Part shown: one piece after another, positions 54,213 through 63,068 of the stretch
How positions within the stretch are numbered: position 1 is the first letter of the stretch
Layout of the letters: every line of letters begins with the position of its first letter
From: Kiloniellaceae bacterium
GTDB taxonomy: Bacteria; Pseudomonadota; Alphaproteobacteria; Kiloniellales; Kiloniellaceae
Assembly (NCBI GenBank): GCA_021776195.1
Contig: JAJFGK010000023.1
Coordinates: 62,001-126,000 of the forward strand
Length of the DNA stretch: 64,000 bases
Reading direction: 5' to 3'
Program-made: the position numbers and the translations under genes
The notes under the pieces: generated by a model
Told to the model about the DNA's origin: nothing
Database searches by the model: none
What the model saw: the letters and a program-made list of their open reading frames with translations, nothing else

Positions 54213-55280
54213 TCACCACTGCCGACTGCCGGTGTCCTCGATCTCCCAGACTTCCCGGCTCTGGGTTTCCCGGCTGCGGGTCACCCGCAGGTGGCTGTTG
54301 AGAATGCCCGCGCTCATGGTCTGGAAATGGAAACAGGCGGCGCGCAGGCCCTCTTCGGCCGCGTCGCCGAAGGGCCGGAAAGAGTCGAGCACGATGCGCT
54401 GGCGCTCGGGCGCAAGGTCCTCGTGGCTGAAGGTCTGGGAGCAGCAGTCGAGCAGGCCGGCGAAGAGCCTCGCGACATCGCGCGCGCCGGTTCCCTCGAT
54501 GGCCATGCGCGTCGCCATCTCGTGGCTGTACTGCACGGCCAGACAGCGCATGGTCTGCTGCACGAGGTACCAGGCGGCGGTGGCGCCAAAGTGGCGCACG
54601 AGAATATCCACGGTGGTCTTGGCGTAGCGCGACGAGAAGTTACGCCGCGCCCGCACCAGGCGCGCCTGGGGCCATTCCTCGGGATCGAGTTGCGGCGCCT
54701 TGACCGGGTCGTGCGGCGGGGTCGAGGCGACGTGCTCGATGCGGTAACGCTCCTCGGGCGCGAGGTCGTGCTCGTGTTCATAAAAGTAACCCTCGTCGTA
54801 GGGGTCGCCTTCCATGATGAACTTGGTGGCGACCCAGCCCAGGCGCGGGCAGCCCATCATCTCGCCGTTGCGCGGATGCCAGGAGCCGAGGATGGTACGG
54901 CGCAGCGACGCCGGCAGGGCCAGCATGGCTACGCCATCGTAAGTCCACATCGGCGCGGTGTAGCGGATCCAGGCCTTGCGCGGCCCCTCCTCGGCGTACT
55001 CCATCGACAGGCCGCCGATCAGGTTGGTGTAGTAGTGGTACTTCGCGGCGGCAATGGCCGGCGGATCCTTGTCGATCCCCAGCTTCACCAGCCCCTCGTG
55101 ATAGCGTTCGTCCTGGTGGTCGACCAGCAGGTCATGCCAGAGCCGGTGCAGGGCGGCCTCGCCCTTCTCACGAAAGGTGATCGCGGTCAGCCCCGAGAAC
55201 ATCCGGCCCCACAGCCGCGTGGCGGTGCCATAGCGGCGTTCGAGGGCTTCCAGTTCGGGGCCGGTTTCAGGAACACGCAT
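54213..55280 (-). CDS. Conserved protein of unknown function, co-transcribed with an acyl-CoA ligase
   Basis: A 355-aa soluble protein with no signal peptide or membrane segment. It is rich in aromatic residues and histidine; conspicuous stretches include AAAKYHYYTNLIGGLSMEY, GCPRLGWVATKFIMEGDPYDEGYFYEHEHDL and CFHFQTMSAGILNSHLRV. AGGAG lies 8 bases before the ATG, and the gene begins 33 bases after the ligase stop, so the two share a transcript. I do not recognise the family with confidence. A distant relation to small hydrolase-like proteins with a four-helix core is possible, but no catalytic motif is clear. A role in modifying or channelling the ligase's product is inferred from position. 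Confidence 0.75.
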   Translation of the reverse strand: MRVPETGPELEALERRYGTATRLWGRMFSGLTAITFREKGEAALHRLWHDLLVDHQDERYHEGLVKLGIDKDPPAIAAAKYHYYTNLIGGLSMEYAEEGPRKAWIRYTAPMWTYDGVAMLALPASLRRTILGSWHPRNGEMMGCPRLGWVATKFIMEGDPYDEGYFYEHEHDLAPEERYRIEHVASTPPHDPVKAPQLDPEEWPQARLVRARRNFSSRYAKTTVDILVRHFGATAAWYLVQQTMRCLAVQYSHEMATRMAIEGTGARDVARLFAGLLDCCSQTFSHEDLAPERQRIVLDSFRPFGDAAEEGLRAACFHFQTMSAGILNSHLRVTRSRETQSREVWEIEDTGSRQW

Positions 55281-55313
55281 GGTCGGATCTCCTCATGGTA
55301 TGGGTCGCAATTG

Positions 55314-56942
55314 TCAGCGCCAGCGGGCCTCTGCGCCATCGTAGACGCCGGCGCGCAAATCGGCCTTGGCCGCGATCAGGTCGGACTTCTTGATCTTTTG
55401 GCTCGGCGTGCGGGGGAACTCCTCCACGAACTCGAGATAGCGCGGGACCTTGAAGGGCGCCAGGTTCGCCGCGCAATGGGCGAGGACCTGTTGCAGCAGG
55501 CACTCGTCCGCCGAGGCGCCGGGCTCGGGCTTGAGGTAGGCCTTCACCTCTTCCCCGCGCAGCTCGTCGGGCACCGGGATCACCGCGGCCTCCAGAATAC
55601 CGGGCACCGCGCGGAGCACATATTCGACCTCGATGGCGGAGATGTTCTCGCCGCTGCGCCGGACCATGTCCTTGACCCGTCCCAGGTACCAGTGCCAGCC
55701 CTCCGCGTTGCGCCGGCCCAGATCGCCGGTGCGAAACCAGCCGCCGGCGTGGAAGGCAGACGCGTTGGCCTCGGGCTTTTCGAAGTAGCGCTGGAAAATG
55801 CCGGCGCCGCGCACACAGATCTCGCCGGGTTCGCCATCGGGACGCGGGTCGCCGTTCGGGTCGGCGATCATCACCTCACGAAAGGCGGTCGGCACCCCGA
55901 CCGTGGCGCTGCCGGTCATCGCCGTCGCCTCCATCGGGACGTAGAGCGTGCAGCCGAGCTCGGTCATGGAGAAGCCCTGGCGCGCCAGCCCACCGTAGCG
56001 GCGCTCGTACATGGCATAGTTCTCGGGGCGATGGCTGTAGCAGGACATCGCGATCAGATGATCCATGTGATCGTCGTCGCGCGCGGGCGCCCGCGAGACC
56101 ACCTCGGGAAAGTTGCAGTACTCGATACGGTGGGCGCGCATCCAGTCGAGGAAGCGGCTGGAGTGCATGCGCCGGGCGACGAAGGCGCTGCCGCCCATCC
56201 AACAGGCCAGCAGGGTCAACCACTGGGCGTCCACGTAGTAGAAGGGCTGGGCGATGAGAATCCGCCGCAGGCGGTCCTGGAACTGCGCCGCGCCGACCCG
56301 GCTGAAAGTCAGCCAGTAACGGTGGGTCTGCATCGCGCCCTTGGGCAGACCGGTGGTGCCGGAGGTGTACTGGATGTTCATCAGATCGTCCAAGGCCGGC
56401 GCGTCCGCGCGAGGGACACTTGGATCGGCGGCCTCGACCAGACTTTCCCAGTGCAGGGAATAGGCGGGATGACGGGCGCCGGCGACGATGACCTGGTCGC
56501 GCGGCACCGGCGCGCCCCGCTCGATCGCCCCGAGTGTCGGCAGCAGATCGGCGGCGATCACCAGATGCGACGCCCGCGAGTCCTCCAGCATGTAGCTGAG
56601 TTCGCGTGGCGTGTAGTTGTAGTTGATCGGCACCGTGACCGCGCCGAGGGACGCCAGGGCGAGCCAGGTAATGGGATAGTGGCGGGTCGTGTGAACCATC
56701 AGCCCCACGTGGCTGCCGGCGCCGATGCCAAGCGACGCCAGCGCGGACGCGGCACGGCGCACGAGCAGAAAGGCCTCGCCATAGGCGATGGTGTCGCCCT
56801 CGTCGAAGAAATCGAGGAAAAGCCGCTCCGGATGCGCCCGCGCGCGGGACTCGAGCAGCGCGATGACGTTGGCCGGCAAGGGCGTCGCCTCGATCTCGCG
56901 CATCAAACGTTCTGTCGGCCAGTTCGGATCGGGTCTCGCCAT
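55314..56942 (-). CDS. AMP-forming acyl-CoA ligase (CaiC/acyl-CoA synthetase-like)
   Basis: A 542-aa adenylate-forming enzyme that activates a carboxylate to an acyl-CoA through an acyl-AMP. The P-loop motif is IQYTSGTTGLPKGA near residue 197. The A5 region is FSMTELGCTLYVP, A7 is GWFRTGDLG, the hinge is GRVKDMVRRSGENIS, and the catalytic lysine is in PSQKIKKSDL near the C-terminus. Length is normal. With two enoyl-CoA hydratases encoded convergently it could form a short beta-oxidation-like route; carnitine-type or aromatic acids are possible substrates. No CoA-transferase or acyl-CoA dehydrogenase is present in the window. Confidence 0.92.
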   Translation of the reverse strand: MARPDPNWPTERLMREIEATPLPANVIALLESRARAHPERLFLDFFDEGDTIAYGEAFLLVRRAASALASLGIGAGSHVGLMVHTTRHYPITWLALASLGAVTVPINYNYTPRELSYMLEDSRASHLVIAADLLPTLGAIERGAPVPRDQVIVAGARHPAYSLHWESLVEAADPSVPRADAPALDDLMNIQYTSGTTGLPKGAMQTHRYWLTFSRVGAAQFQDRLRRILIAQPFYYVDAQWLTLLACWMGGSAFVARRMHSSRFLDWMRAHRIEYCNFPEVVSRAPARDDDHMDHLIAMSCYSHRPENYAMYERRYGGLARQGFSMTELGCTLYVPMEATAMTGSATVGVPTAFREVMIADPNGDPRPDGEPGEICVRGAGIFQRYFEKPEANASAFHAGGWFRTGDLGRRNAEGWHWYLGRVKDMVRRSGENISAIEVEYVLRAVPGILEAAVIPVPDELRGEEVKAYLKPEPGASADECLLQQVLAHCAANLAPFKVPRYLEFVEEFPRTPSQKIKKSDLIAAKADLRAGVYDGAEARWR

Positions 56943-57265
56943 GCTCTAGCTTTCACGCGCGGATCGTCCGCGGCCAATCGAATTCTGGGCCTCAAGTCCC
57001 AGGTCCGGGGCTGCGACGCTGCCTCACTCCACCCCCTATTGCAATAGACGCAAGACGCAATCAGCCCTTGCCGCCCCTTCGGCAAGACCGATCGAGTTTT
57101 GCGACTCCAGGTTCAAGTCTCGCTGCTGCCAACTCGGACTAATCGTTTTATGCGGTTCATGGATCGGCCGAACCAAGTACTGCCGAGCACCGGGGAAAGG
57201 GGGGTTGACTACCACCTCCCCTTCGCTTCCGAATGTAAGGATCAAAAAAACGTAGGGAGCGAGTG
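56943..57265. promoter_or_regulatory. Divergent intergenic region, acyl-CoA ligase / PotD-type operon
   Basis: About 320 bases holding two divergent promoters. A 7-bp hairpin CTTGCCG/CGGCAAG is at 57067-57086 and an AT-rich tract precedes the GGGAG ribosome-binding site at the right. A stretch near 57110 resembles a tRNA T-loop, but no cloverleaf can be built. Confidence 0.45.
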
Positions 57266-58366
57266 ATGAAAAAGTCATCGAGTAATCTCAGGACCAATAG
57301 GCTCAAGACCACGCGCCGGCAGTTGCTGAAGGGCGCCGCGGCGGCCTCGGTCGCCCTGGCCGCGCCCGCGGTCTGGTCGGCCGCCCGGGCGGATCGCAAG
57401 ATTATCATGCGCGACCCCGGCGGCCCTTTTACCAAGGGTTTCGCCGAGGCCTACTACGAGCCCTTCACCAAGGAAACCGGCATCCAGGCCATTGGCGTCC
57501 AGGGCCAGCACGAGCCGACCGGGCTGATCAAGGCCATGGTCGAGACCGGCAACTTCACCTGGGACGGCGCCATTCTCAGCAAGTCGTCCCATCAGGTGCT
57601 GGTCAATATCGACTATCTCGAGCCGATTGCGCCCAAGGGCGGCCTCGGCCCGAATGTCAGCGCGATCCCCGAGAACATGCGCACCGAGTTCATATCGGGC
57701 AACGACGTCTACGCGACGGTGATGGTCCACCGCACGGATACCGTCGAAAAGCCGCCAACCAATTGGCAGGAATGGTTCGACAAGGACAACTATCCGGGCA
57801 TCCGCTCCATGCACAAGCACCCCTTCGACACCATGGAGTTCGCGCTCATCGCCGACGGCGTGGCGCCGACCCCCGAGGCGCTCTATCCGATCGACTTCGA
57901 CCGGGCCTTCAAGAGCCTCGACAAAATCAAGGACGAGGTCGCCGTCTGGTGGACCGGCGGTGCGCAGACCTCGCAGCTCTTGCAGGCCGGCGAGGTCGAC
58001 CTGATCTACACCTGGAACGGCCGCGCCCAGGTCGCCATCGATGCCGGCGCACCTGCCGTCATCAACTGGAACCAGGCCATGTGGACCTTTGAAGGCTGGT
58101 CGATCTTGAAAGGCACGCCCAACGCCGATCTGGTGCGCGAGTTCATCGAGTTCTGCGCCCAGCCCGACCGGCAGGCGGCCTATACGCCGCACGTGGCCTA
58201 TGGTCCGACCAACCCCGGGGCCTACGAGTATGTCGACCCCGAGCGCGCCAAGGTCCTGCCCACCAATCCGAAGTACATCGCCCAGATGATCGAGACCGAT
58301 ACGGATTACTGGGGCAAGAACAAGGATGCGGCGTCCGAGCTCTTCAACGCCTGGCTCCTGGGCTAG
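57266..58366 (+). CDS. PotD-like ABC substrate-binding protein, Tat-exported
   Basis: A receptor of about 366 aa for a polyamine/opine/thiamine-type importer. The twin-arginine signal is TRRQLLKGAAAASVALAAPAVW, with cleavage near AARA. The mature chain begins RKIIMRDPGGPFTKGFAEAYYEPFTKETGI and ends with the YEYVDPERAKVLPTNPKY block typical of family-8 (PotD/IdiA-like) receptors. GGGAG lies 6 bases before ATG 57266. It heads a four-gene operon with an ATPase, a fused permease and a DadA-like dehydrogenase, so an amino acid or amine ligand is likely. Confidence 0.9.
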   Translation: MKKSSSNLRTNRLKTTRRQLLKGAAAASVALAAPAVWSAARADRKIIMRDPGGPFTKGFAEAYYEPFTKETGIQAIGVQGQHEPTGLIKAMVETGNFTWDGAILSKSSHQVLVNIDYLEPIAPKGGLGPNVSAIPENMRTEFISGNDVYATVMVHRTDTVEKPPTNWQEWFDKDNYPGIRSMHKHPFDTMEFALIADGVAPTPEALYPIDFDRAFKSLDKIKDEVAVWWTGGAQTSQLLQAGEVDLIYTWNGRAQVAIDAGAPAVINWNQAMWTFEGWSILKGTPNADLVREFIEFCAQPDRQAAYTPHVAYGPTNPGAYEYVDPERAKVLPTNPKYIAQMIETDTDYWGKNKDAASELFNAWLLG

Positions 58367-58401
58367 CCGAGATCCCGTTGCGGGGTTAAGTCAGTAAGTT
58401 C

Positions 58402-58439
58402 GGGGAGCGGAGGCGCGCGGCTTTGCGCCTTTGCTCCCC
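58402..58439 (+). terminator. Intra-operon hairpin after the binding-protein gene
   Basis: GGGGAGC at 58402-58408 pairs with GCTCCCC at 58433-58439, and an inner AGGCGC/GCGCCT stem extends it. No T-tract follows, so it may stabilise the upstream mRNA or attenuate, giving more binding protein than transporter. Confidence 0.55.
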
Positions 58440-58458
58440 AACCGTCAGCGGGGGGACC

Positions 58459-59583
58459 ATGACCGGAGCCGCCGACTTCAAGCTTCGTATCCGCGGCCTG
58501 CGCAAGACCTACGGTCGTGTCGTGGCGCTGGACAATGCCGACATCGAAATGCGCGAGGGCGAGTTCCTCACGCTGCTCGGCCCCTCGGGCTCGGGCAAGA
58601 CCACGATGTTGATGGCGATTGCCGGGTTGAACGAGCCCGACGCAGGCGAGGTCTGGCTCGACGGCAAGCTGGCGACCTACCTGCCGTCCTTCAAGCGCGA
58701 CATCGGCATGGTGTTCCAGAACTATGCCCTTTTTCCGCACATGACGATTTTCGAGAACATCGCCTTTCCCTTGCGCATGCGCAAACTGGCGGAAGACGAA
58801 ATCCGCGCGTCCGTCGAACGCGTGCTCGATATCGTCCAGCTTCCCGATGTCGCCGAGCGCCTGCCCAAGCAATTGTCGGGCGGCCAGCAGCAGCGCATCG
58901 CCCTGGCGCGGGCCTTCGTCTACGAGCCCTCGATCATCCTGATGGACGAGCCGCTGGGCGCGCTCGACAAGAAGCTGCGCGACCAGTTGCAGCTCGAGAT
59001 CAAGCACCTTCATCACCGTCTCGGCATCACCGTGCTCTACGTCACCCACGACCAGGAAGAGGCCATGGTGATGTCGGACCGAATCTGCCTGATGAACGAC
59101 GCCAAGATCGAGCAGATCGGCACGCCCGACGAGCTCTATTTCAGGCCGGCAAGCCTCTTCGCCGCGGACTTTCTGGGCGAATCGAACTTTATCAAGGCGA
59201 CCGTGGTCGAGGTCCGCGACAACGGCGACGTCCTGGCCGATGCCAGCGGCAACAGCCTCATCGGCATGACCAACGCCACGATTGCCAAGGGCCAGAGCGT
59301 GTCCTTGATGATGCGCCCCGAATGCCTGCGCCTCCTGGGCGAAGGCGAGACCGCCGACAACACGGCCGAGGGCCTGCTCAAGGAAATCATCATGTCGGGC
59401 CATATCACCCGCTACTTCGTCGAACTGACGGATGGCACGCCGGTTGTCTCGACACAGCTGACCCTGGGGCCCATTGCCGGTCTGAAGACCGGCGGGCCGG
59501 TCCGCATCGGCTGGCCCAAGGACCGCACCGTGGCCCTGCCCGACAGCGTGGCCCTGCCCCACAGCGCGAGCCCGGGATCATGA
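58459..59583 (+). CDS. PotA-like ABC ATP-binding protein
   Basis: About 374 aa, with Walker A GPSGSGKTT at residues 41-49, signature LSGGQQQR near 139-146, Walker B IILMDEPLGALD and switch His in VTHDQEEAM. A TOBE-type regulatory domain with MMRPECLRLL lies in the C-terminal third. ATG 58459 is chosen over an in-frame start at 58423. Its stop overlaps the permease start (ATGA). The family imports polyamines, opines and related amino compounds. Confidence 0.93.
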   Translation: MTGAADFKLRIRGLRKTYGRVVALDNADIEMREGEFLTLLGPSGSGKTTMLMAIAGLNEPDAGEVWLDGKLATYLPSFKRDIGMVFQNYALFPHMTIFENIAFPLRMRKLAEDEIRASVERVLDIVQLPDVAERLPKQLSGGQQQRIALARAFVYEPSIILMDEPLGALDKKLRDQLQLEIKHLHHRLGITVLYVTHDQEEAMVMSDRICLMNDAKIEQIGTPDELYFRPASLFAADFLGESNFIKATVVEVRDNGDVLADASGNSLIGMTNATIAKGQSVSLMMRPECLRLLGEGETADNTAEGLLKEIIMSGHITRYFVELTDGTPVVSTQLTLGPIAGLKTGGPVRIGWPKDRTVALPDSVALPHSASPGS

Positions 59584-61403
59584 CCGCCACGGTCGGGGAT
59601 GGCGCCGCGGAAGGCGCCGCACCGGCGCGCCGGGCGCGCTGGATGCGCTACTGGCCGGTCTATCCGGCCATGCTCTTCCTCGGCTTCTTCTTCGTCTATC
59701 CGGTGGTCCAGCTTCTCGGCCTCAGCATCATCGACAACCAGGGCGCTCTGACCGCCGAGCACTACACGCGGCTCTTCGACAAGACGATCTACGGTCAGGT
59801 TCTCTGGATCACCCTGAAGGTGGCGGCCTGGACCACGCTGCTTGCAATCATCGCCGGCTATCCCGTGGCCTACCTGCTGGCCACGGTCAAAGGGTCGCTG
59901 AGGAATACCCTCCTGGTCTGGGTGCTGATGCCCTTCTGGACTTCTTTCCTGGTCCGCACCTTCGCCTGGATCGTGTTGCTGGGCCGGCGCGGCGCGATCA
60001 ACGATTTCCTCACGTCCTTCGACCTGGTCGATGTGCCGCTACGCCTGATCTACAATTTTCCCGGTGTGATGATCGGCATGGTCCATGCACTGATGCCGCT
60101 CTGCGTGCTGACCATGCTGTCGGTCATGGAGAACATCGACGCGAACCTGCCCAAGGCGGCGGCAACCCTGGGCGCGCGCGGCGGCCAGTCCTTCTGGCGG
60201 ATCTATTTCCCGCTCTCGCTGCCCGGGGTCGGCGCCGGCGCGCTGCTGGTCTTCATCACCGCGCTGGGGTTTTTCATCACCCCGCAACTGCTCGGCGGCG
60301 CCAGGGAGCAGATGATCGTCCAGGTCATCATCTTCCAGATCCAGGAGGTGCTGAACTGGGCCTTCGCCGGGGCCGTCTCGGTGCTCTTGCTGATTACCGT
60401 GCTGATCATCTTCTACCTCTATGACCGGCTGCTCGGGCTCTCCACCCTGGCGGGCGACACCGTGGGCAGCCAGGCGGCGACCGAGCGCAATCCCATCGGC
60501 AAGCTGGGGCGCTGGCTCGGCGGCTACTTCATCGCCTTCATGGCGGGCCTCTGCGAGAGGGTCGGACAGGTCTACGAGCTGGTCTTCCCGGCGAAAGCGG
60601 ACAAGCCGCGCCCGCCCATCTCGCGCTATGTCCTCTGGTTCGGTGCCGTGCTGGTCATCATCTTTCTCGCGGTGCCCGCCTTTTTCGTCATTCCGGTCTC
60701 CTTTACCGAAGCGACCTTCCTGACCTGGCCGCCCAAGGGATTTTCGCTGCAGTGGTACGAGCTGGTCTTCGAGACCCCCGAATGGATCGCCGCCATCGGA
60801 CGGTCGCTGGCCGTCGCCACCCTGGCCAGCGGTCTTGGCATGCTGCTCGGCGTGCCGGTCGCCTTCCTGCTGGCCCGGCGGCAGTTCTTCGGCAAGTCGA
60901 CCCTATTCGCCTTCCTCGTCTCGCCGATCATCATCCCGCACATCATCACCGCCGTGGGCCTGTTTTATCTCTATGCCAAGATCGGGCTGGTCGGCACGAC
61001 GCTGGGCCTGATCCTCGGCCACACGGTGCTCGCGGTGCCCTATGTGGTGGTCACGGTCATGGCGGTCCTGAAGAACTACGACCAGCGCCTCGACCAGGCC
61101 GCCTGGACGCTCGGCGCCAGCAAGCTCAGAACCCTGTGGCACGTGACCTTCCCGATCATCCGGGCCGGCCTGATCGCCGCCTTCATGTTCGCCTTCATCA
61201 TCTCGCTCGACGAGTTGACCATCGCGCTCTTCGTCACCGGCGGCGAGGTCACCACGCTGCCCAAGAAGATGTGGGACGACGCCATCCTGCAGGTCAGCCC
61301 GAGCCTGGCCGCGGTGGCGACCTTGATGCTGATTTTCATGACCGCGATCATCCTGGTCTCGGAGTACCTGCGGCGCCGGGCGACCGGCAAGGCCGGCGGG
61401 TAA
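59580..61403 (+). CDS. Fused PotB-PotC ABC permease (both transmembrane domains in one chain)
   Basis: A 607-aa membrane protein that contains two complete permease domains. The first (about residues 20-290) has the PotB-type coupling loop NLPKAAATLGARGGQSFWRIYFPLSLPG, and the second (about 330-600) has the PotC-type loop RLDQAAWTLGASKLRTLWHVTFPIIRAG. A linker of about 50 residues (VGSQAATERNPIGKLGRWLGGYF...) joins them and includes an extra hydrophobic stretch. PotB and PotC are usually separate proteins. One fused chain would fix the subunit stoichiometry. It overlaps the ATPase stop and is followed 41 bases later by the DadA-like gene. Confidence 0.92.
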   Translation: MTATVGDGAAEGAAPARRARWMRYWPVYPAMLFLGFFFVYPVVQLLGLSIIDNQGALTAEHYTRLFDKTIYGQVLWITLKVAAWTTLLAIIAGYPVAYLLATVKGSLRNTLLVWVLMPFWTSFLVRTFAWIVLLGRRGAINDFLTSFDLVDVPLRLIYNFPGVMIGMVHALMPLCVLTMLSVMENIDANLPKAAATLGARGGQSFWRIYFPLSLPGVGAGALLVFITALGFFITPQLLGGAREQMIVQVIIFQIQEVLNWAFAGAVSVLLLITVLIIFYLYDRLLGLSTLAGDTVGSQAATERNPIGKLGRWLGGYFIAFMAGLCERVGQVYELVFPAKADKPRPPISRYVLWFGAVLVIIFLAVPAFFVIPVSFTEATFLTWPPKGFSLQWYELVFETPEWIAAIGRSLAVATLASGLGMLLGVPVAFLLARRQFFGKSTLFAFLVSPIIIPHIITAVGLFYLYAKIGLVGTTLGLILGHTVLAVPYVVVTVMAVLKNYDQRLDQAAWTLGASKLRTLWHVTFPIIRAGLIAAFMFAFIISLDELTIALFVTGGEVTTLPKKMWDDAILQVSPSLAAVATLMLIFMTAIILVSEYLRRRATGKAGG

Positions 61404-61444
61404 AGGGCAAGGGCGGACAGCGCCGACCAAGGGGGAGCAAATCC

Positions 61445-62719
61445 ATGGCGAAGGCGGATGGGGCCGCACAAAAGGTCGTCGTGATCGGCGCCGGCATCGT
61501 CGGCCTGGCCTGCGCGAGCTATCTGCGCCGGGACGGTCATGCGGTCACGCTGGTCGACCGCCTGCCGCCGGGCGAGGGCTGTTCCTTCGGCAACGCCGGC
61601 GGCCTGAGTCCGGGATCGGTGGTGCCGCTGGCCCTGCCGGGGACCGCCGCGAAGGTACCGGGCTGGCTGCTCGATCCCCTGGGACCGCTGGCCCTGCGCT
61701 GGAGTTACCTGCCCCAGGCCCTGCCCTGGCTTATCCGTTTCGCCCGGGCCGGCAAGCCAGCCCAGGTGGAGGCCATCGCCGATGCCCTGCGCGCGCTGCA
61801 CGGCCAAGTGTTCGAGAACTATGACCCCCTGGTCGAGGCGGCCGGCTGCCGCGACCTGATCGTGCGCAAGGGCCAGCTCTACGTCTACCAGTCCGAGGCG
61901 GCCTTTCAGGGCGATGCCGAGGGCTGGCGGCTGCGGCGCGAGCGCGGCGTGGCGGTCGAGGTCATCGCGGCCGAGGAGATTCGCCAGCTCGAGCCCAATC
62001 TGGCACCGATCTTCGCGCGCGCCGTGCTGCTGCCGGAGCACGGCCAGTGCCGCAACCCGCACCGTCTGGTCACCGCCCTGGCCGAGGCCTTCAAGCGCGA
62101 TGGTGGCGAAATTCTGCGGCGCGAGGTCACGGGCTTCGAGATCGGGGCCCAAGGTCCGCGCGCCCTGCGCTCGCCGGAAGGCGACATCGAGACCGACAAG
62201 GTCGTCATCGCGGCCGGGGCCTGGTCCCACAAGCTGGCGCGCGGACTCGGCGACCGCATTCCGCTGGAGACCCAGCGCGGCTATCACGTCACCCTGGCCG
62301 ACCCGGCCGCGCAGCCGGAACGCACCGTCATGTGGGCCGAGCGCAAGTTCATGACCTCGCCGATGGAGCCCGGCCTGCGGGTCGCCGGGACCGCCGAGTT
62401 CGCCGGCCTGGAGGCGGCCCCCGACTGGCGCCGCGCCGAGGTGCTGGTGGGGCAGGTCAAGCAATTGCTGCCCGGTCTGGCCGGGGGCCCCGACTTCGGC
62501 AGCGACAAGGTCTCGACCTGGATGGGCCACCGCCCCTGCCTGCCCGACACCCTGCCGGTGATCGGCCGCGCCACGCAGGCCGCCAACACCGTCTTTGCCT
62601 TCGGCCACGGCCACACCGGCCTGACCGGCGCCTCGACCACCGGCCGCCTGGTCGCCGACCTGATAGCCGGGCGGACACCGCCCCTCGACCTCGCGCCCTT
62701 CCGCGCCGACCGGTTCTGA
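61445..62719 (+). CDS. D-amino-acid dehydrogenase-like FAD oxidoreductase (DadA family)
   Basis: A 424-aa flavoprotein. GAGIVG at residues 15-20 and TLVDRLPPGEGCSFGNAGGLSPGS form the DadA N-terminus, which normally reads GEGTSFANAG. The catalytic domain has QRGYHVTLADP, the glycine-rich WMGHRPCLPDTLPVIG and FGHGHTGLTGASTTGRLVADLIAG near the C-terminus. GGGGGAG lies 7 bases before the ATG. As last gene of the PotDA-BC-like operon it probably oxidises the imported amino acid or a derivative, feeding electrons to the respiratory chain. Substrate identity is inferred only. Confidence 0.9.
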   Translation: MAKADGAAQKVVVIGAGIVGLACASYLRRDGHAVTLVDRLPPGEGCSFGNAGGLSPGSVVPLALPGTAAKVPGWLLDPLGPLALRWSYLPQALPWLIRFARAGKPAQVEAIADALRALHGQVFENYDPLVEAAGCRDLIVRKGQLYVYQSEAAFQGDAEGWRLRRERGVAVEVIAAEEIRQLEPNLAPIFARAVLLPEHGQCRNPHRLVTALAEAFKRDGGEILRREVTGFEIGAQGPRALRSPEGDIETDKVVIAAGAWSHKLARGLGDRIPLETQRGYHVTLADPAAQPERTVMWAERKFMTSPMEPGLRVAGTAEFAGLEAAPDWRRAEVLVGQVKQLLPGLAGGPDFGSDKVSTWMGHRPCLPDTLPVIGRATQAANTVFAFGHGHTGLTGASTTGRLVADLIAGRTPPLDLAPFRADRF

Positions 62720-62742
62720 CGTGGCCGGGTCCAGCCCGGTTC

Positions 62743-62960
62743 CCTAGGGTCTGTTGGCAAATGGCGGTCATCCCGGACGCGACTTGTCTCCAAATCTGCG
62801 ATTTGGCAAGCAAAGTCAGTGAGCCGGGATCTCGGCGACGTGAGGATCAGGCGTCGGCCCGAGATTCCGGATACCTCGGTTCGGCCGCCAAATCGAAGAT
62901 TTGGGCCGATCCGGGTTCCGGAATGACGTCCCCTGGGCAACAATTGTCAACAGACCCTAG
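62743..62960 (-). mobile_element. 218-bp MITE-like element with terminal inverted repeats and CTAG duplication
   Basis: CTAGGGTCTGTTGGCAA at the left end is matched in inverted form by TTGTCAACAGACCCTAG at the right end (one mismatch). CTAG at each end could be a 4-bp target duplication of the YTAR kind made by IS5-type elements. The interior has no gene and is closely similar, in opposite orientation, to 21486-21700. It is probably a non-autonomous element mobilised by a transposase elsewhere in the genome. Confidence 0.82.
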
Positions 62961-63068
62961 TCTGAATGCGGGCGTTGCCCTGCGGCGCGAACATTATCTT
63001 TCTCTTTTTTTGGGGTCCGATAGCTGCACCCGCGCGGCAAATTCGGGACAGAGGGGAGTACAACCGCC

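Noticed and set aside
57100..57145. tRNA-like stretch containing GGTTCAAGTC followed by GCTGCCAA
   Set aside because: The presumed T-stem pairs at only about three of five positions and no matching acceptor or anticodon arm is found upstream.
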